Origin: Moanibacter sp964542645
GTDB taxonomy: Bacteria; Verrucomicrobiota; Verrucomicrobiia; Opitutales; UBA2987
DNA length: 64,000 nucleotides
NCBI GenBank assembly: GCA_964542645.1
Contig: CAZIUG010000008.1
Coordinates: 558,001-622,000 of the forward strand
Direction of reading: 5' to 3'
Of this stretch, positions 43,503 to 52,955 are shown piece by piece. The translations under genes were made by a program, and so were the position numbers. Each line of letters starts with the position of its first letter. Position 1 is the stretch's first letter. The notes under the pieces were generated by a model, which worked only from the letters and a program-made list of their open reading frames with translations, made no database searches and was not told the origin of the DNA.

Positions 43503-45809
43503 TCACCCCCGTATTTCGAGACAAGGCTCCTCTCCCTCCTGTACAACTACTTCACCAATCACAGAAGCCTCTAAATAACCTACGCTTTTGAGATCATTTA
43601 GGCAAGCCTCTGCATGTTTGAATGGAACACTAGCAAGCAATCCTCCTGAGGTCTGTGGATCGAAGAGCAGCTCATAACGTTCATCTCTTTTCCCTTTCAA
43701 TCTCAAAGATGCTTCCAGCTTTCGATTTTGGGGCTGCAAAGTGCTCAGTATCCCGGCCTTCGCTGTTTCCATCGCCCCGGAAAAAAATGTTACTGCTTTA
43801 AGATCCATTTTCGCTCCTGTTCCGGAAGCATTCAGCATCTCAATCAAATGGCCAACCAAACCGAAACCAGTAACATCAGAAGAAGCACTTGCTCCATGCC
43901 TCTTGAAACAATCGATCGCCGGCCCATTAGAACGCACCATTGATTGAACCGCTTCTTCGATCCAACTGCTCTTTGCTCTTGCCCGCATATCAGCAGCAAA
44001 GATCGTCCCAGTCCCCAGAGGTTTTGTCATGATGAGCTGATCGCCTGGCCGCATTCCCCCCTTGCGCAAGAGACTACCCTCTTCCGCCAGACCGTTTACA
44101 ACCAAACCTATGCCCAATGGCGACCCTTCCGAAGTGTGTCCTCCAATAAGCGCGACCCTATGTTCCTCCAATAGCGAAACCGCTCCACTCATAACCTGAA
44201 AAAGCTGCTCTTCCATCGCTGAATCAGAGCCTGGCTCCACGGTAACCAATACCTGCGCAGACTGAGGTTCAGCACCCATTGCAAAAAGATCGCCTAGACA
44301 ATGGTTAGCGGCAATTTTACCGAACAGGTAGGGGTCATTTAAAAAAACCGGAAAACTGTCCACCGATTGAACCTGTATCATTCCTTCCGGAACCTTCAAG
44401 GCAGCTGCATCATCGGAACTCTTGAGGCCCAGTAAAATGTCCTTTCGCTCAATAACATCTAACCGATTAAGAACTTTTCTCAATACAACGCTCCCAACTT
44501 TTGAGCCGCACCCTCCACAGCGAATCGTTTCCTTTCCCTCTTCCGGAAGGGTATCCGAATCGGGGATAAGCCTTTCCGCCATTCGCGAATTCCCCTCATC
44601 ATCCGACATTTCAGGCAACTCCCGATACTGCTTCATCCAGCGGCGATCAATCCAGTCTTTAATCTTCCAGATTATTCTTCCTTCCAATGCCCATCGTCCT
44701 CGTGAAGCAACCGCGTACTGATCCCCTGTACTGATTAAGCTCAGGAACTGTCTCTGGGGAACAAAGGGTTCAGAAGGCAGATCAGCCAAAGCAAGACGGA
44801 TGTTTTCGCCTAAGGGAGGACCTTGTCGGACTGCAAAGACTCCTGACTTGGGGCGCGGATGCTCCTTCACCGAGGCAACATCTCCTGCAGCAAAGACAAA
44901 GGGATGTGAGGGCGACCGCAAACATTCATCTACGACAATGAAGCCTTGAGCATCTGTTTTTAATCCCGATTCTCTCAGCCATTCCGATGGGGCACCGTCC
45001 GTTGCCAGAATGATTGCGTCGCTAGGAATCATTGAACCTGGTTCACAAAATAAAGCGTCGGCTTCAATCTTCACCACCCGATGTTGAAGGTGTACCACTA
45101 CTCTCCGATCATCCAGAATGCGGGTGTACTTCTCCTGCACTCTTGCATTATGAGTCGGAAGGAGAACATCGCTTTCCGTAACCAAATGAAATTCTATTTG
45201 AGACCTCTTGATATTCCGTTTTCTCAGTTCATTGAAGAGGCAGAACTGGGTGGCAAGCGTTACTTCGACACCCCCGGCTCCCCCACCTATCACCGTAACC
45301 CGATACGCATCACTTTCCCTTTTTATCGCCGCTTCTAAGATTCTATCCCAACCACGGAGAAACTGCATAATCGGCTTTACTGGGAAAGAATACTTGGCCG
45401 CACCAGCAATTCCTTCAGTTCTCGGTGTCGATCCACTGTTAATTGAAATTAAATCAAATCGAACCGGAGATCTACCTTCACAAAGTACTTGCTTCCCTCC
45501 CAAATCCAGTCCCTCGACACGGGTCCGGTAAAACTGAGCTCCGGCAAACCGACAGAGCCGGACTAGGTCAATATTCACTTCTTCGTAATTGTAGTGCCCC
45601 GAGATTAGGCCCGGGAGCATTCCTGAATACGGCGTTCCGCCATATTCCGATATAAGTGTGATTCGCAAACCAAGAACCGGCCGCATTCCAAACTCTTTCA
45701 GAATAGCGACATGAGAATGGCCCCCGCCGATAAGAACGAGTTCCTTCAGTATGCGATGACCTCCCGCCTTCACTGCTAGAAAGTTCGCTTGTCGATATCC
45801 CTTTTTCAA
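43503..45809 (-). CDS. selD: Pyridine nucleotide-disulfide oxidoreductase-SelD fusion (selenophosphate synthase)
   Basis: A 768-residue fusion. Residues about 20-390 are an NDH-2-like FAD/NAD(P) oxidoreductase with ELVLIGGGHSHVAILKEFG, RVTVIGGGAGGVEVTLAT and FVFAAGDVAS. Residues about 425-768 are SelD with RCGGCGSKVG (catalytic Cys and Lys), LLGLKSSDDAAALKVP, VDSFPVFLNDPYLFGKIAANHCLGDLFAMGA, IGGHTSEG and DPQTSGGLLAS. SelD makes selenophosphate from selenide and ATP. This fusion is known in several bacterial groups; the oxidoreductase may reduce the selenium donor (inference). The frame opens with TTG at 45809; GTG 45773 is an alternative. The active residue is Cys, not Sec. It is divergent from selA. 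Confidence 0.95.
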   Translation of the reverse strand: MKKGYRQANFLAVKAGGHRILKELVLIGGGHSHVAILKEFGMRPVLGLRITLISEYGGTPYSGMLPGLISGHYNYEEVNIDLVRLCRFAGAQFYRTRVEGLDLGGKQVLCEGRSPVRFDLISINSGSTPRTEGIAGAAKYSFPVKPIMQFLRGWDRILEAAIKRESDAYRVTVIGGGAGGVEVTLATQFCLFNELRKRNIKRSQIEFHLVTESDVLLPTHNARVQEKYTRILDDRRVVVHLQHRVVKIEADALFCEPGSMIPSDAIILATDGAPSEWLRESGLKTDAQGFIVVDECLRSPSHPFVFAAGDVASVKEHPRPKSGVFAVRQGPPLGENIRLALADLPSEPFVPQRQFLSLISTGDQYAVASRGRWALEGRIIWKIKDWIDRRWMKQYRELPEMSDDEGNSRMAERLIPDSDTLPEEGKETIRCGGCGSKVGSVVLRKVLNRLDVIERKDILLGLKSSDDAAALKVPEGMIQVQSVDSFPVFLNDPYLFGKIAANHCLGDLFAMGAEPQSAQVLVTVEPGSDSAMEEQLFQVMSGAVSLLEEHRVALIGGHTSEGSPLGIGLVVNGLAEEGSLLRKGGMRPGDQLIMTKPLGTGTIFAADMRARAKSSWIEEAVQSMVRSNGPAIDCFKRHGASASSDVTGFGLVGHLIEMLNASGTGAKMDLKAVTFFSGAMETAKAGILSTLQPQNRKLEASLRLKGKRDERYELLFDPQTSGGLLASVPFKHAEACLNDLKSVGYLEASVIGEVVVQEGEEPCLEIRG

Positions 45810-45877
45810 TTCAAATTCGCTCAGATACCATTTCTCATTAAAAGAAAGGCCCGTTCTCCCAACCGAGGATAGACAAG

Positions 45878-47284
45878 ATGACTGACCCCGATAGCGACCG
45901 ACGCACCATACCTTCCGTCGATAAAATCATCCAGGCGCTTGCTTTCAGAGAGCTTCCGCACGAAATCGTTCTCTTCGTTGTTCGGGAGTATGTGAATATC
46001 ATCCGAAAAAAGAGAAAGATTCCTGCTTTCGATTTGATCGTCACCCAGCTCAGAAAGGAACTCAGAGCTATCGAGCTGAGAAGGATAAAGCCTACTGTAA
46101 ACGGATCTGGCGTCATTCTTCATACCAATCTTGGACGTGCTCCTCTTGCACCTCAAGTTGTTCAGTATATGAGTGAAATCGGACAAACATATAGCAATCT
46201 TGAAATGGATCTGCCCACTGGAAACCGAGGAAATCGAGGACAATATCTCGAGCTGTGCCTCTCTATTCTGTGCCGATCGGAGAGCGCAATCGTGGTTAAC
46301 AACTGCGCTGCCGCTCTTATTTTAGTCATCCGACATTTCACATCGGGAGACCAGAAAAGCGTCATCATTTCAAGGGGAGAACTCATCCAGATTGGAGGCG
46401 GCTTCCGAATACCGGAGATCCTTGAGTCAAGTGGTGCCTACATCCGTGAAGTTGGAACTACCAACCGGACTACCGTAAAAGATTATGAAAGGGCAATCAA
46501 CCGGGATACAGCTCTCATACTCAAGGTGCATCGAAGCAATTTTGCTATGGAGGGTTTCGTCGAATCTCCGACAACGGAGAATATCAAACTATTGGCCAAT
46601 ACCTATCGACTACCACTGATCGAAGACCTTGGTAGCGGGGCCCTAGTTGATACCGCTCAGAACACATCTCTGGAACACGAGCCCACTCCTGCCGAAGTGC
46701 TCCGCAAGGGTGTTGATTTGGTCTGCTTCAGTGGTGACAAGTTGATGGGTGGACCCCAGGCTGGCATAATAGCAGGGAAAGAAGTGATTGTCGATGCCCT
46801 CAAAAAGGAGCCTTTTTTTCGAGCCTTGCGCTCCGACAAACTTATTCTCGCAGCCCTGCAGTCCACTGCCGAACTCTACCTGCGCCAAAAGTCTAACAAA
46901 GAAATACCGGTTTTCCAAATGCTTCATGATTCTGTTGCAAAGCTTCGGAAACGCGGGGAAAAAATCGCTCGAAGCCTAAAAGGCCTGCCGATCAAAATTC
47001 ACATTAACGATGGAGAATCACAAATCGGAGGAGGCGCCTTACCGAAGTCAAGCATACCATCGGTGACCATTGATTTAGCGCCGACATCAAAAAACCTCGA
47101 ACTACTCACCTCTGAACTACGGCAGGGAACCCCCCCTGTCATAGGATATATCTCGAACCAGCATCTTCGCCTCGACTTACGTACAATCTTTGAAACTCAA
47201 GACGAATCGCTTTCCTGCGCCATTCGGTCAGCACTAGAATCTAAGCCGACCTGGACTGAAAATTCAAAGCAAACTCCTGGTTAA
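45878..47284 (+). CDS. selA: L-seryl-tRNA(Sec) selenium transferase
   Basis: A 468-residue PLP enzyme that converts Ser-tRNA(Sec) to Sec-tRNA(Sec). It opens with IPSVDKIIQA, the N-terminal tRNA-binding domain. INPTVNGSGVILHTNLGRAPL-type residues are present (KPTVNGSGVILHTNLGRAPL). AIVVNNCAAALILVI, ISRGELIQIGGGFRIPEI, EVGTTNRTTVKDYE and VCFSGDKLMGGPQAGIIAGK (PLP Lys) are diagnostic. The length equals the E. coli enzyme. A GAGGAT ribosome site precedes the ATG. It runs with selB 16 bases later, as in many selAB operons. Confidence 0.97.
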   Translation: MTDPDSDRRTIPSVDKIIQALAFRELPHEIVLFVVREYVNIIRKKRKIPAFDLIVTQLRKELRAIELRRIKPTVNGSGVILHTNLGRAPLAPQVVQYMSEIGQTYSNLEMDLPTGNRGNRGQYLELCLSILCRSESAIVVNNCAAALILVIRHFTSGDQKSVIISRGELIQIGGGFRIPEILESSGAYIREVGTTNRTTVKDYERAINRDTALILKVHRSNFAMEGFVESPTTENIKLLANTYRLPLIEDLGSGALVDTAQNTSLEHEPTPAEVLRKGVDLVCFSGDKLMGGPQAGIIAGKEVIVDALKKEPFFRALRSDKLILAALQSTAELYLRQKSNKEIPVFQMLHDSVAKLRKRGEKIARSLKGLPIKIHINDGESQIGGGALPKSSIPSVTIDLAPTSKNLELLTSELRQGTPPVIGYISNQHLRLDLRTIFETQDESLSCAIRSALESKPTWTENSKQTPG

Positions 47285-47299
47285 GTTCGGCAAATTCCT

Positions 47300-49246
47300 G
47301 TGACTAAACATAATTTAATCCTTGCAACCGCCGGTCATGTTGACCACGGAAAAAGCTCCTTGGTAAAAGCGTTATCGGGCGTGGATCCGGATCGCCTTCC
47401 TGAAGAAAAAAAAAGAGGTCTCACGATTGATCTCGGTTTCGCCTTTCTCGAGATCACGTCTCCTGAAGATCCTTCTGTCATCTTTAATCTTGGAATTGTC
47501 GATGTTCCCGGACACGAAGATTTCGTCAAGAATATGGTCGCTGGCGTTGGATCGATCGATCTCTGTCTTCTCGTGATCGCAGCTGACGACGGATGGATGA
47601 CTCAAACGGAAGAGCATCTCCAGATCCTTTCCTATCTTGGAATCTCACGTGGCGTTGTGGCACTATCCAAGTCAGACCTTGTGGATAAAACTAACACTGT
47701 GAAAATCAATGAGATTAGAAAGAGACTAAACACGAGCCGCTTAGCTAAGGCTCCCATTGTAAGAACATCATCAGTAACCGGAGAGGGGATCGAAGACCTA
47801 AAGGTTGCCTTAGGAAGGGTCCTTAAAGACACCCCTCTACCACGAAATATTGGAAAGCCACGCTTACCCGTCGATCGCGTCTTTTCCATCCCGGGAATTG
47901 GGACAGTCGCCACCGGAACACTAACCGGTGGAACTTTGATTCGTGGCCAGCAAATTCTCATCCAACCCTCTGGCATCGAATCCCGAATTCGCAATATACA
48001 ATCTGTAAAGCAACATCTCGAAGAGAGTCGGCCTGGCATGCGAACTGCCACCTGCCTGGCACACGTCTCTACGCCTGATTCACAAGGCCCAACAAAAATC
48101 CAAAGAGGTGATGTGGTAACCTTACCAGGACTAGGGAATCCCTCCCAAGCGGCCGATGCCCTCATTGAGCGATCTCCCGATTTCACCAGATCGCTACCAA
48201 AGGGAAGCCGTCATCTCACCGATGGAAGCCGCGTCCGAATCCACCACGGATGCAAAAATGTACCCGCAAGAATCCGATTTTTTGAGAAACAGGATCTTTC
48301 CCCAGGGCAAACCGCACTTGCCCAGCTTCGCCTAGAGTCCCCGCTTTTTCTTTTTGCAGGTGATCGATTTATTATTCGAGACTGGCCAGGGAAAACTACC
48401 GTTGGAGGAGGAGTTGTTCTTTACCCTCAATCCCGTCCCTACCTATTCCAAGATCGCGCTCATAAGAATTTCCTCGAAATACGTGCCAAGTCACTCGGAA
48501 CATTAGATCACTGGATCAACTCCCAGCTTCTGCGCGACCTAGCTATCTCGCCCACCGAAGTCTTGCTCCAATCCATCTTCAGTGCTGACGACATCGCCGA
48601 ATCAATTCGAGGACTAGTACAATCCGGAGCCGCCATACTCCTAGGACACCTATTTGTTGAAAGAAAATGGTGGGAAAAATTGTGCCACACCGCCTCCAAG
48701 GCCATTGACCAAGAACACCACACAAATCCGGAACGTGGGGGTCTCACGCTTAGTAGGCTCCGACGAGTCATCCGTATCGAGAATCTCCATAAAGATATAT
48801 TCGAAGCATTGGTGGAAAGACTTCTTCGATCGGGATTTCAGAAACAGGGTATATTTCTCAAGAGAGATAATCACAAAATTGCACTTCCAGAACGCCTTAG
48901 GCCACTAGCAGATAAGATACGCAGCTCCCTCAATAACAAACCTCTGGAACCTCCATCGCGGAAAGAGTTGGCCTCTGATTCACACTATCTTGAAGCCCTC
49001 ACTTTTCTTATTCAATCCAATGAAGTTGTCGAAGTCTCAGACAAGATAGTTATGTCGAGGTCTTCCTTCACTCTTGCAAAAGATAAAATCATAAATCTCA
49101 TTCGTTTAAATGGTCCCTCGACTGTGAGCGAGATTCGCCTCACCCTCGGGACCAGTCGGCGAATTGCCTTACCTATCCTGGAGAAATTAGACCATGACGG
49201 CATCACCCTGCGACAAGGAAACCAAAGAGTGCTTCGCCAACAATAA
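47300..49246 (+). CDS. selB: Selenocysteine-specific elongation factor SelB
   Basis: A 648-residue GTPase. LATAGHVDHGKSSLVKALSG is the P-loop; DRLPEEKKRGLTIDLGFAFLE is switch I, and VDVPGHEDFVKNMVAGVGSIDLCLLVIAADDGWMTQTEEHL is switch II. ALSKSDLVDKTN is the G4 region. Two beta-barrel domains follow, and the last 250 residues are winged-helix domains that read the SECIS hairpin (the C-terminal STVSEIRLTLGTSRRIALPILEKLDHDGIT segment is a clear WH). The start is GTG 47300, 15 bases after selA. It delivers Sec-tRNA to UGA codons such as that of the selW gene in this window. Confidence 0.97.
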   Translation: MTKHNLILATAGHVDHGKSSLVKALSGVDPDRLPEEKKRGLTIDLGFAFLEITSPEDPSVIFNLGIVDVPGHEDFVKNMVAGVGSIDLCLLVIAADDGWMTQTEEHLQILSYLGISRGVVALSKSDLVDKTNTVKINEIRKRLNTSRLAKAPIVRTSSVTGEGIEDLKVALGRVLKDTPLPRNIGKPRLPVDRVFSIPGIGTVATGTLTGGTLIRGQQILIQPSGIESRIRNIQSVKQHLEESRPGMRTATCLAHVSTPDSQGPTKIQRGDVVTLPGLGNPSQAADALIERSPDFTRSLPKGSRHLTDGSRVRIHHGCKNVPARIRFFEKQDLSPGQTALAQLRLESPLFLFAGDRFIIRDWPGKTTVGGGVVLYPQSRPYLFQDRAHKNFLEIRAKSLGTLDHWINSQLLRDLAISPTEVLLQSIFSADDIAESIRGLVQSGAAILLGHLFVERKWWEKLCHTASKAIDQEHHTNPERGGLTLSRLRRVIRIENLHKDIFEALVERLLRSGFQKQGIFLKRDNHKIALPERLRPLADKIRSSLNNKPLEPPSRKELASDSHYLEALTFLIQSNEVVEVSDKIVMSRSSFTLAKDKIINLIRLNGPSTVSEIRLTLGTSRRIALPILEKLDHDGITLRQGNQRVLRQQ

Positions 49247-49646
49247 AAGACTGCCGTACCCTAGCCTATACTAATTAGCAAGATCTTGACTTTTTCATGA
49301 CCCGCATACGGGATATCGATATGAACAAATCTGATTCTGAAGGCATAGAAAATCTCAACCAGTACCCAGAGCCAGAGAAATTGATTCGACCTTTTAACCG
49401 AGTCAGTCTTTATGTTTTGCCTTCAATTCGCCTAAGCTACGGAGGAGTGCCCCTCCTCAGATAGTCACAGACGCACACTGCAAGCGTATGATAATAGAAT
49501 CTTACCCCACCCGACTTCAGATAATCGACGAAAGCGCCTTATCGCCGACAAGTTTTTATTCTATGACTCTTAGGCCAACAGTCATCGATTTAAATGCCAT
49601 TTGTTGTGTATTCGCTACTTTTAATTGATGATGATCTGGTAACTTT
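49247..49646. other. 400-base intergenic region after selB
   Basis: No credible gene. A GC-rich hairpin GAGGAG/CTCCTC (49442-49458, loop TGCCC) lies midway without a following T-run. The start of the next gene lacks an obvious ribosome site. Confidence 0.35.
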
Positions 49647-50174
49647 ATGGCCTTCAAAATCTGCAATAGAGAGACTCCGGATGACGGGAGTCTGTTAAGT
49701 TTACGGTCGGAGAGAATAGTCCGAGCTCTTCTCGACATAGGAATGACTCATTCCGTGGGAGTACCGGATAATTCATCCAGGATGATTTTCGAATTATGTG
49801 ATAAAAATCCGAATGTACAGACTATTCTAGTTTGTCGTGAAGGAGAAGCCTGGTCGATCGCAAGCGGTCTCTGGATAGGAGGCGCAATTCCCATCGTAAT
49901 TATCCAGAATACGGGTTTCTTCGAATCAGGGGATGCACTTAGAGGAACCGCAATTGAAATGGGTGTCCCACTTGTTGCCCTGCTGACCTATCGAGGATAC
50001 CGATCACTCGGAACCGAATCAGTCGATACTGCAGCATCATTTTTTGAACCGATGCTCAAGGCCTGGGGAATGCCCTATCACATACTCACTGCAGATACTG
50101 AGTCTAAGGTTTTCCGCACAGCCCAGAAAGAAGCAGAGGCGCTGAGAAAGCCAGTTGGGGTCCTTATGACATGA
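49647..50174 (+). CDS. comD: Sulfopyruvate/phosphonopyruvate decarboxylase-type alpha subunit
   Basis: A 175-residue ThDP-binding Pyr-domain subunit. SLRSERIVRALLDIGMTHSVGVPDNSSRMIF is the family opening. TILVCREGEAWSIASGLWIGG carries the Glu that activates ThDP. QNTGFFESGDALRGTAIEMGVPLVALLTYRG is typical of sulfopyruvate decarboxylase ComD and the matching half of phosphonopyruvate decarboxylase. It needs the partner in the next gene, to which it is coupled by an ATGA overlap. The pair would decarboxylate 3-sulfopyruvate to sulfoacetaldehyde or a similar substrate. No other sulfonate or phosphonate genes are near. Confidence 0.83.
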   Translation: MAFKICNRETPDDGSLLSLRSERIVRALLDIGMTHSVGVPDNSSRMIFELCDKNPNVQTILVCREGEAWSIASGLWIGGAIPIVIIQNTGFFESGDALRGTAIEMGVPLVALLTYRGYRSLGTESVDTAASFFEPMLKAWGMPYHILTADTESKVFRTAQKEAEALRKPVGVLMT

Positions 50175-50752
50175 TGAATCGCTACTCATGTCTCACCGCG
50201 CTACAGAAACTGCGCCTCCCCAATACGGTAGTCGTGACTACGATGGGGAGTGCGGCTCCATGGAGTCATCTCTCGAACTCGAACCTGGATTTCCCCTCAG
50301 TTGGAAGCGCAATGGGGCATGCAGCGGATTTCGCTATGGGAATCGCCTTGGCCCAGCCAGAACGAAAGATTTGGGTGCTAAACGGAGACGGAAGTATGCT
50401 AATGTCTCTCGGAACCCTGGTAACAGTTGCACAAACCCCCCCCCCTAATCTGGTCATTTACGTAATACAGAACAACACCTACGAAGTGACTGGGAATCAG
50501 CTCATTCCGGGCGGAGATCGCCTATCCATGACAACGCTGGCTAAGGGCGCGGGGATCCTCCATGCCTACCAAATAGATTCGGTTAAAGGAATGAACGAAA
50601 CATTACCTGAAATCCTCGACCAGGAAGGTCCAATTTTCATCAATCTACTTGTCGAAACAGGACAGGAACCACCTCCAGCGCTTGATAGACCTCTCAAATT
50701 GGTAAGCTCCGAGTTTCGGGATACCCTAACCCGCTCCTCTAAAAAGCGATAG
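50171..50752 (+). CDS. comE: Sulfopyruvate/phosphonopyruvate decarboxylase-type beta subunit
   Basis: A 193-residue ThDP PP-domain subunit. GSAMGHAADFAMGIALA is followed by the ThDP/Mg motif VLNGDGSMLMSLGTLVTVA, whose end residues are QNNTYEVTG. The start overlaps the upstream subunit by 4 bases (ATGA). The codons between GDG and NN include a run of ten Cs at 50436-50445, encoding most of TPPP. As given, the frame is intact. The product pairs with the alpha subunit. A slip of one base would destroy the ThDP motif. Confidence 0.83.
   Translation: MMNRYSCLTALQKLRLPNTVVVTTMGSAAPWSHLSNSNLDFPSVGSAMGHAADFAMGIALAQPERKIWVLNGDGSMLMSLGTLVTVAQTPPPNLVIYVIQNNTYEVTGNQLIPGGDRLSMTTLAKGAGILHAYQIDSVKGMNETLPEILDQEGPIFINLLVETGQEPPPALDRPLKLVSSEFRDTLTRSSKKR
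50436..50445 (+). repeat. C10 homopolymer within comE ThDP motif
   Basis: Ten consecutive C bases lie inside coding sequence, between the GDG and NN ends of the ThDP-binding motif. Runs of this length slip often in replication. Confidence 0.8.
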
Positions 50753-50939
50753 ATCTCAAGCATATTAGAATAGGATATGAGCTGCGCCAAGCTTTGCTCG
50801 GCAGACAAGAAATTTTCTTCCCAAATGATTCCCATTTGCTATTCTGAGGGAATAGACTTCCAGCTCCATCGGAGCTCTTTTCCTTCCATCACCGCGACCA
50901 AATCTCCCCTTCGCTCTCTAATACCTTCCGGTTTTAACT

Positions 50940-51713
50940 TTAGATCTGAGCCAACCAGCCACCATCTACGGGCAGGGCAACTCCAGTGATCCACGACGCA
51001 TCATCAGAGGCGAGAAAGACGGCCGCACGCCCAATATCCGTCGGATTTCCAAATCGTGGCAAGGGCGTCCTCAAACGACTGTTCTCAATATCTTCATCGG
51101 ACAAGTAATCCTGAATCGGCGTCTCTATATAGCCCGGGCAAATTGCGTTTACAGTTACACTATCGGGAGCCAATTCTACAGCGATGTCTTTTGTAAGATT
51201 TACAACTGCTGCTTTAGCCGAAGTATAGGGGGGACCGGCTCCCCCAGCAAACGCGTGGATCGAGGCAATATTAATGATCCTTCCTGCAGCTGAAGCCCTT
51301 AAAAAGGGAATGACGAACTTCATCGCCAAGAAAACCCCCTTCAGATTAACACCGGTCATGCGATCCCATTCCGCACTTGAGACATCCTGAATCCCTCCGG
51401 GATTATAAATCCCAGCGTTATTTACGAGAATGTCAATCTGGCCAAAACGATTCAGCGTCTTTTGGATCATCTGCTCGATTGCAGAATCATCCCCCATATC
51501 AGCCTCAGCAAAACACGCCTCACCCCCTAAATCGGCTATGGTATCCGCAGTCGACCTCCGTTTTTTGGTTTCATGATATTTACCTCGCTTTGGCTCTTCT
51601 CGAATATCTACCACACAGACCTTGGCCCCTTCTCGGGCAAACTCGAGAGCGATCCCTCGACCGATTCCAGAACTAGCTCCCGTCACGATTGCTACTCTAC
51701 CGCCCAATTTCAT
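50940..51713 (-). CDS. Short-chain dehydrogenase/reductase
   Basis: A 257-residue classical SDR. VAIVTGASSGIGRGIALEFAREGAKVCVVDIREE is the NAD(P)-binding loop, and the acidic residue at the strand end favours NAD. ILVNNAGIYNPGGIQDV, INIASIHAFAGGAGPPYTSAKAAVVNLTKDIA (catalytic Ser, Tyr-x3-Lys) and VNAICPGYIETPI are diagnostic. ASWITGVALPVDGGWLAQI closes the fold. The start is an ATG near TTCATTACTC. The substrate is unknown; it lies beside an aldo/keto reductase, on the same strand but separated by about 280 bases. Confidence 0.9.
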   Translation of the reverse strand: MKLGGRVAIVTGASSGIGRGIALEFAREGAKVCVVDIREEPKRGKYHETKKRRSTADTIADLGGEACFAEADMGDDSAIEQMIQKTLNRFGQIDILVNNAGIYNPGGIQDVSSAEWDRMTGVNLKGVFLAMKFVIPFLRASAAGRIINIASIHAFAGGAGPPYTSAKAAVVNLTKDIAVELAPDSVTVNAICPGYIETPIQDYLSDEDIENSRLRTPLPRFGNPTDIGRAAVFLASDDASWITGVALPVDGGWLAQI

Positions 51714-51991
51714 TACTCATCCGTATTAAAGCCCTTCCTTACTACCCCTAATTTTCACACTTTGTTAAATACATGCAGTGCCAGAAAATGAAGAGCCTAC
51801 TCATAAAACGTATCAATCCCCCTGAAACCAAGGATCTACATGAGATAATGTTTCTTCATGATTTCCTTTCAATAAGAAATCACTGCAATCATCTACTCGC
51901 AAAGCATCCAACGAGGCCAGTACTTGCTGAGAATCCTCATTTTATAATAGTCTTCAAGAATCCGACCGAAAATAAGATTCGTCCCTAGTCC

Positions 51992-52939
51992 TCAGTTCTG
52001 CGGAAACTTCTCCAAGTATGCATCACTCGCAGCTTCGAGTCGCATCAACTGATCGACATTTAATTCGAGATCGCCAGCGATAGCAAAACCGGAAACCTGC
52101 TCTGCCTTGCGAGAACCAATAATAACTGTCCAAAGATTTGGCCTTGTAAGCACCCAAGAAAGGGCGACCGCAATTGGCTGCACCTCACATTCTACTGCAA
52201 TTTCTTGTACAACCTCTAGGACCTTTAGAGACTCAGAAAAGCGCGGTTCTAGATAATGAGGATCCAATGATCGAGCAGGATAGCTTCTTGCCTCTGCATC
52301 CACCCGGCCAGCTAACAATCCTTTGCCAGTCGGGGAATAGGCAATATAGGCAAGACCGTGCCCTTCGCAGATCAAACGAGTTTCGCCATCATATCGCCGA
52401 TCTAACAAACTGTAAGGTACCTCGTTAAAAGAAAAGTGTCTTAAGCCATCGGCCAGCAGCGACAAGTCGTTTTTGTGGAAATTTGAAAGGCCGACTCGCG
52501 TAGCTTTCCCGCTCTCCACTAAGGAAACCATTAGATCACACAGTTGGGTGCTCTTGTAAGGCGAATCAAAGTTATCTCCCGGCCAATGCACTAGGTAGAC
52601 GTCTACATAGTCTCTCTGGAGCGCATGTAAGGTCCCATCAAGTCGCTCCCTGTAGGCATCCATATCCAACTTCGCGTCGGGCCAAATCTTGGAGATGATA
52701 ATCACATCGTCCTTATTAGAACCCAGAGCCTTGCCCAATCGTTTTTCTGATTCTCCGTCACCATAGCCCTCCGCCGTGTCAAAAGCGGTAATGCCCGAGT
52801 CGAGAGCGGCTTTCACGACCCCATCGGCTGCTCCCTCAGAACAAATAGCTCCCCAGCCTTCACTCGGTGCAATCTGCCAACAACCAAAAGTGATCGCACT
52901 CCAGTCCTTTTCAATACCCTTGAATCGTCTGTAACGCAT
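51992..52939 (-). CDS. Aldo/keto reductase
   Basis: A 315-residue aldo/keto reductase with a full catalytic tetrad. AITFGCWQIAPSEGWGA starts the barrel, and SGITAFDTAEGYGDGESEKRLGKAL carries the catalytic Asp and Tyr. DDVIIISKIWPDA has the Lys, and DVYLVHWPGDNFD has the His. VALSWVLTRPNLWTVIIGSRKAEQV closes the nucleotide site. It resembles the YhdN/general stress type. The start at 52939 (ATG) is 16 bases downstream-facing of the UVR-motif gene, so the two may be transcribed together. Confidence 0.9.
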   Translation of the reverse strand: MRYRRFKGIEKDWSAITFGCWQIAPSEGWGAICSEGAADGVVKAALDSGITAFDTAEGYGDGESEKRLGKALGSNKDDVIIISKIWPDAKLDMDAYRERLDGTLHALQRDYVDVYLVHWPGDNFDSPYKSTQLCDLMVSLVESGKATRVGLSNFHKNDLSLLADGLRHFSFNEVPYSLLDRRYDGETRLICEGHGLAYIAYSPTGKGLLAGRVDAEARSYPARSLDPHYLEPRFSESLKVLEVVQEIAVECEVQPIAVALSWVLTRPNLWTVIIGSRKAEQVSGFAIAGDLELNVDQLMRLEAASDAYLEKFPQN

Positions 52940-52955
52940 TTGGCCAACCCCTAGA

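Noticed and set aside
45821..46243. Leftward frames across the start of selA
   Set aside because: Antisense shadows of selA, whose motifs are unmistakable.
49442..49458. GAGGAG/CTCCTC hairpin as the selB terminator
   Set aside because: It is about 200 bases after selB and has no T-run.
51773..51988. 71-codon rightward frame between the SDR and the aldo/keto reductase
   Set aside because: No ribosome site, no recognisable domain, and it lies between two leftward genes.
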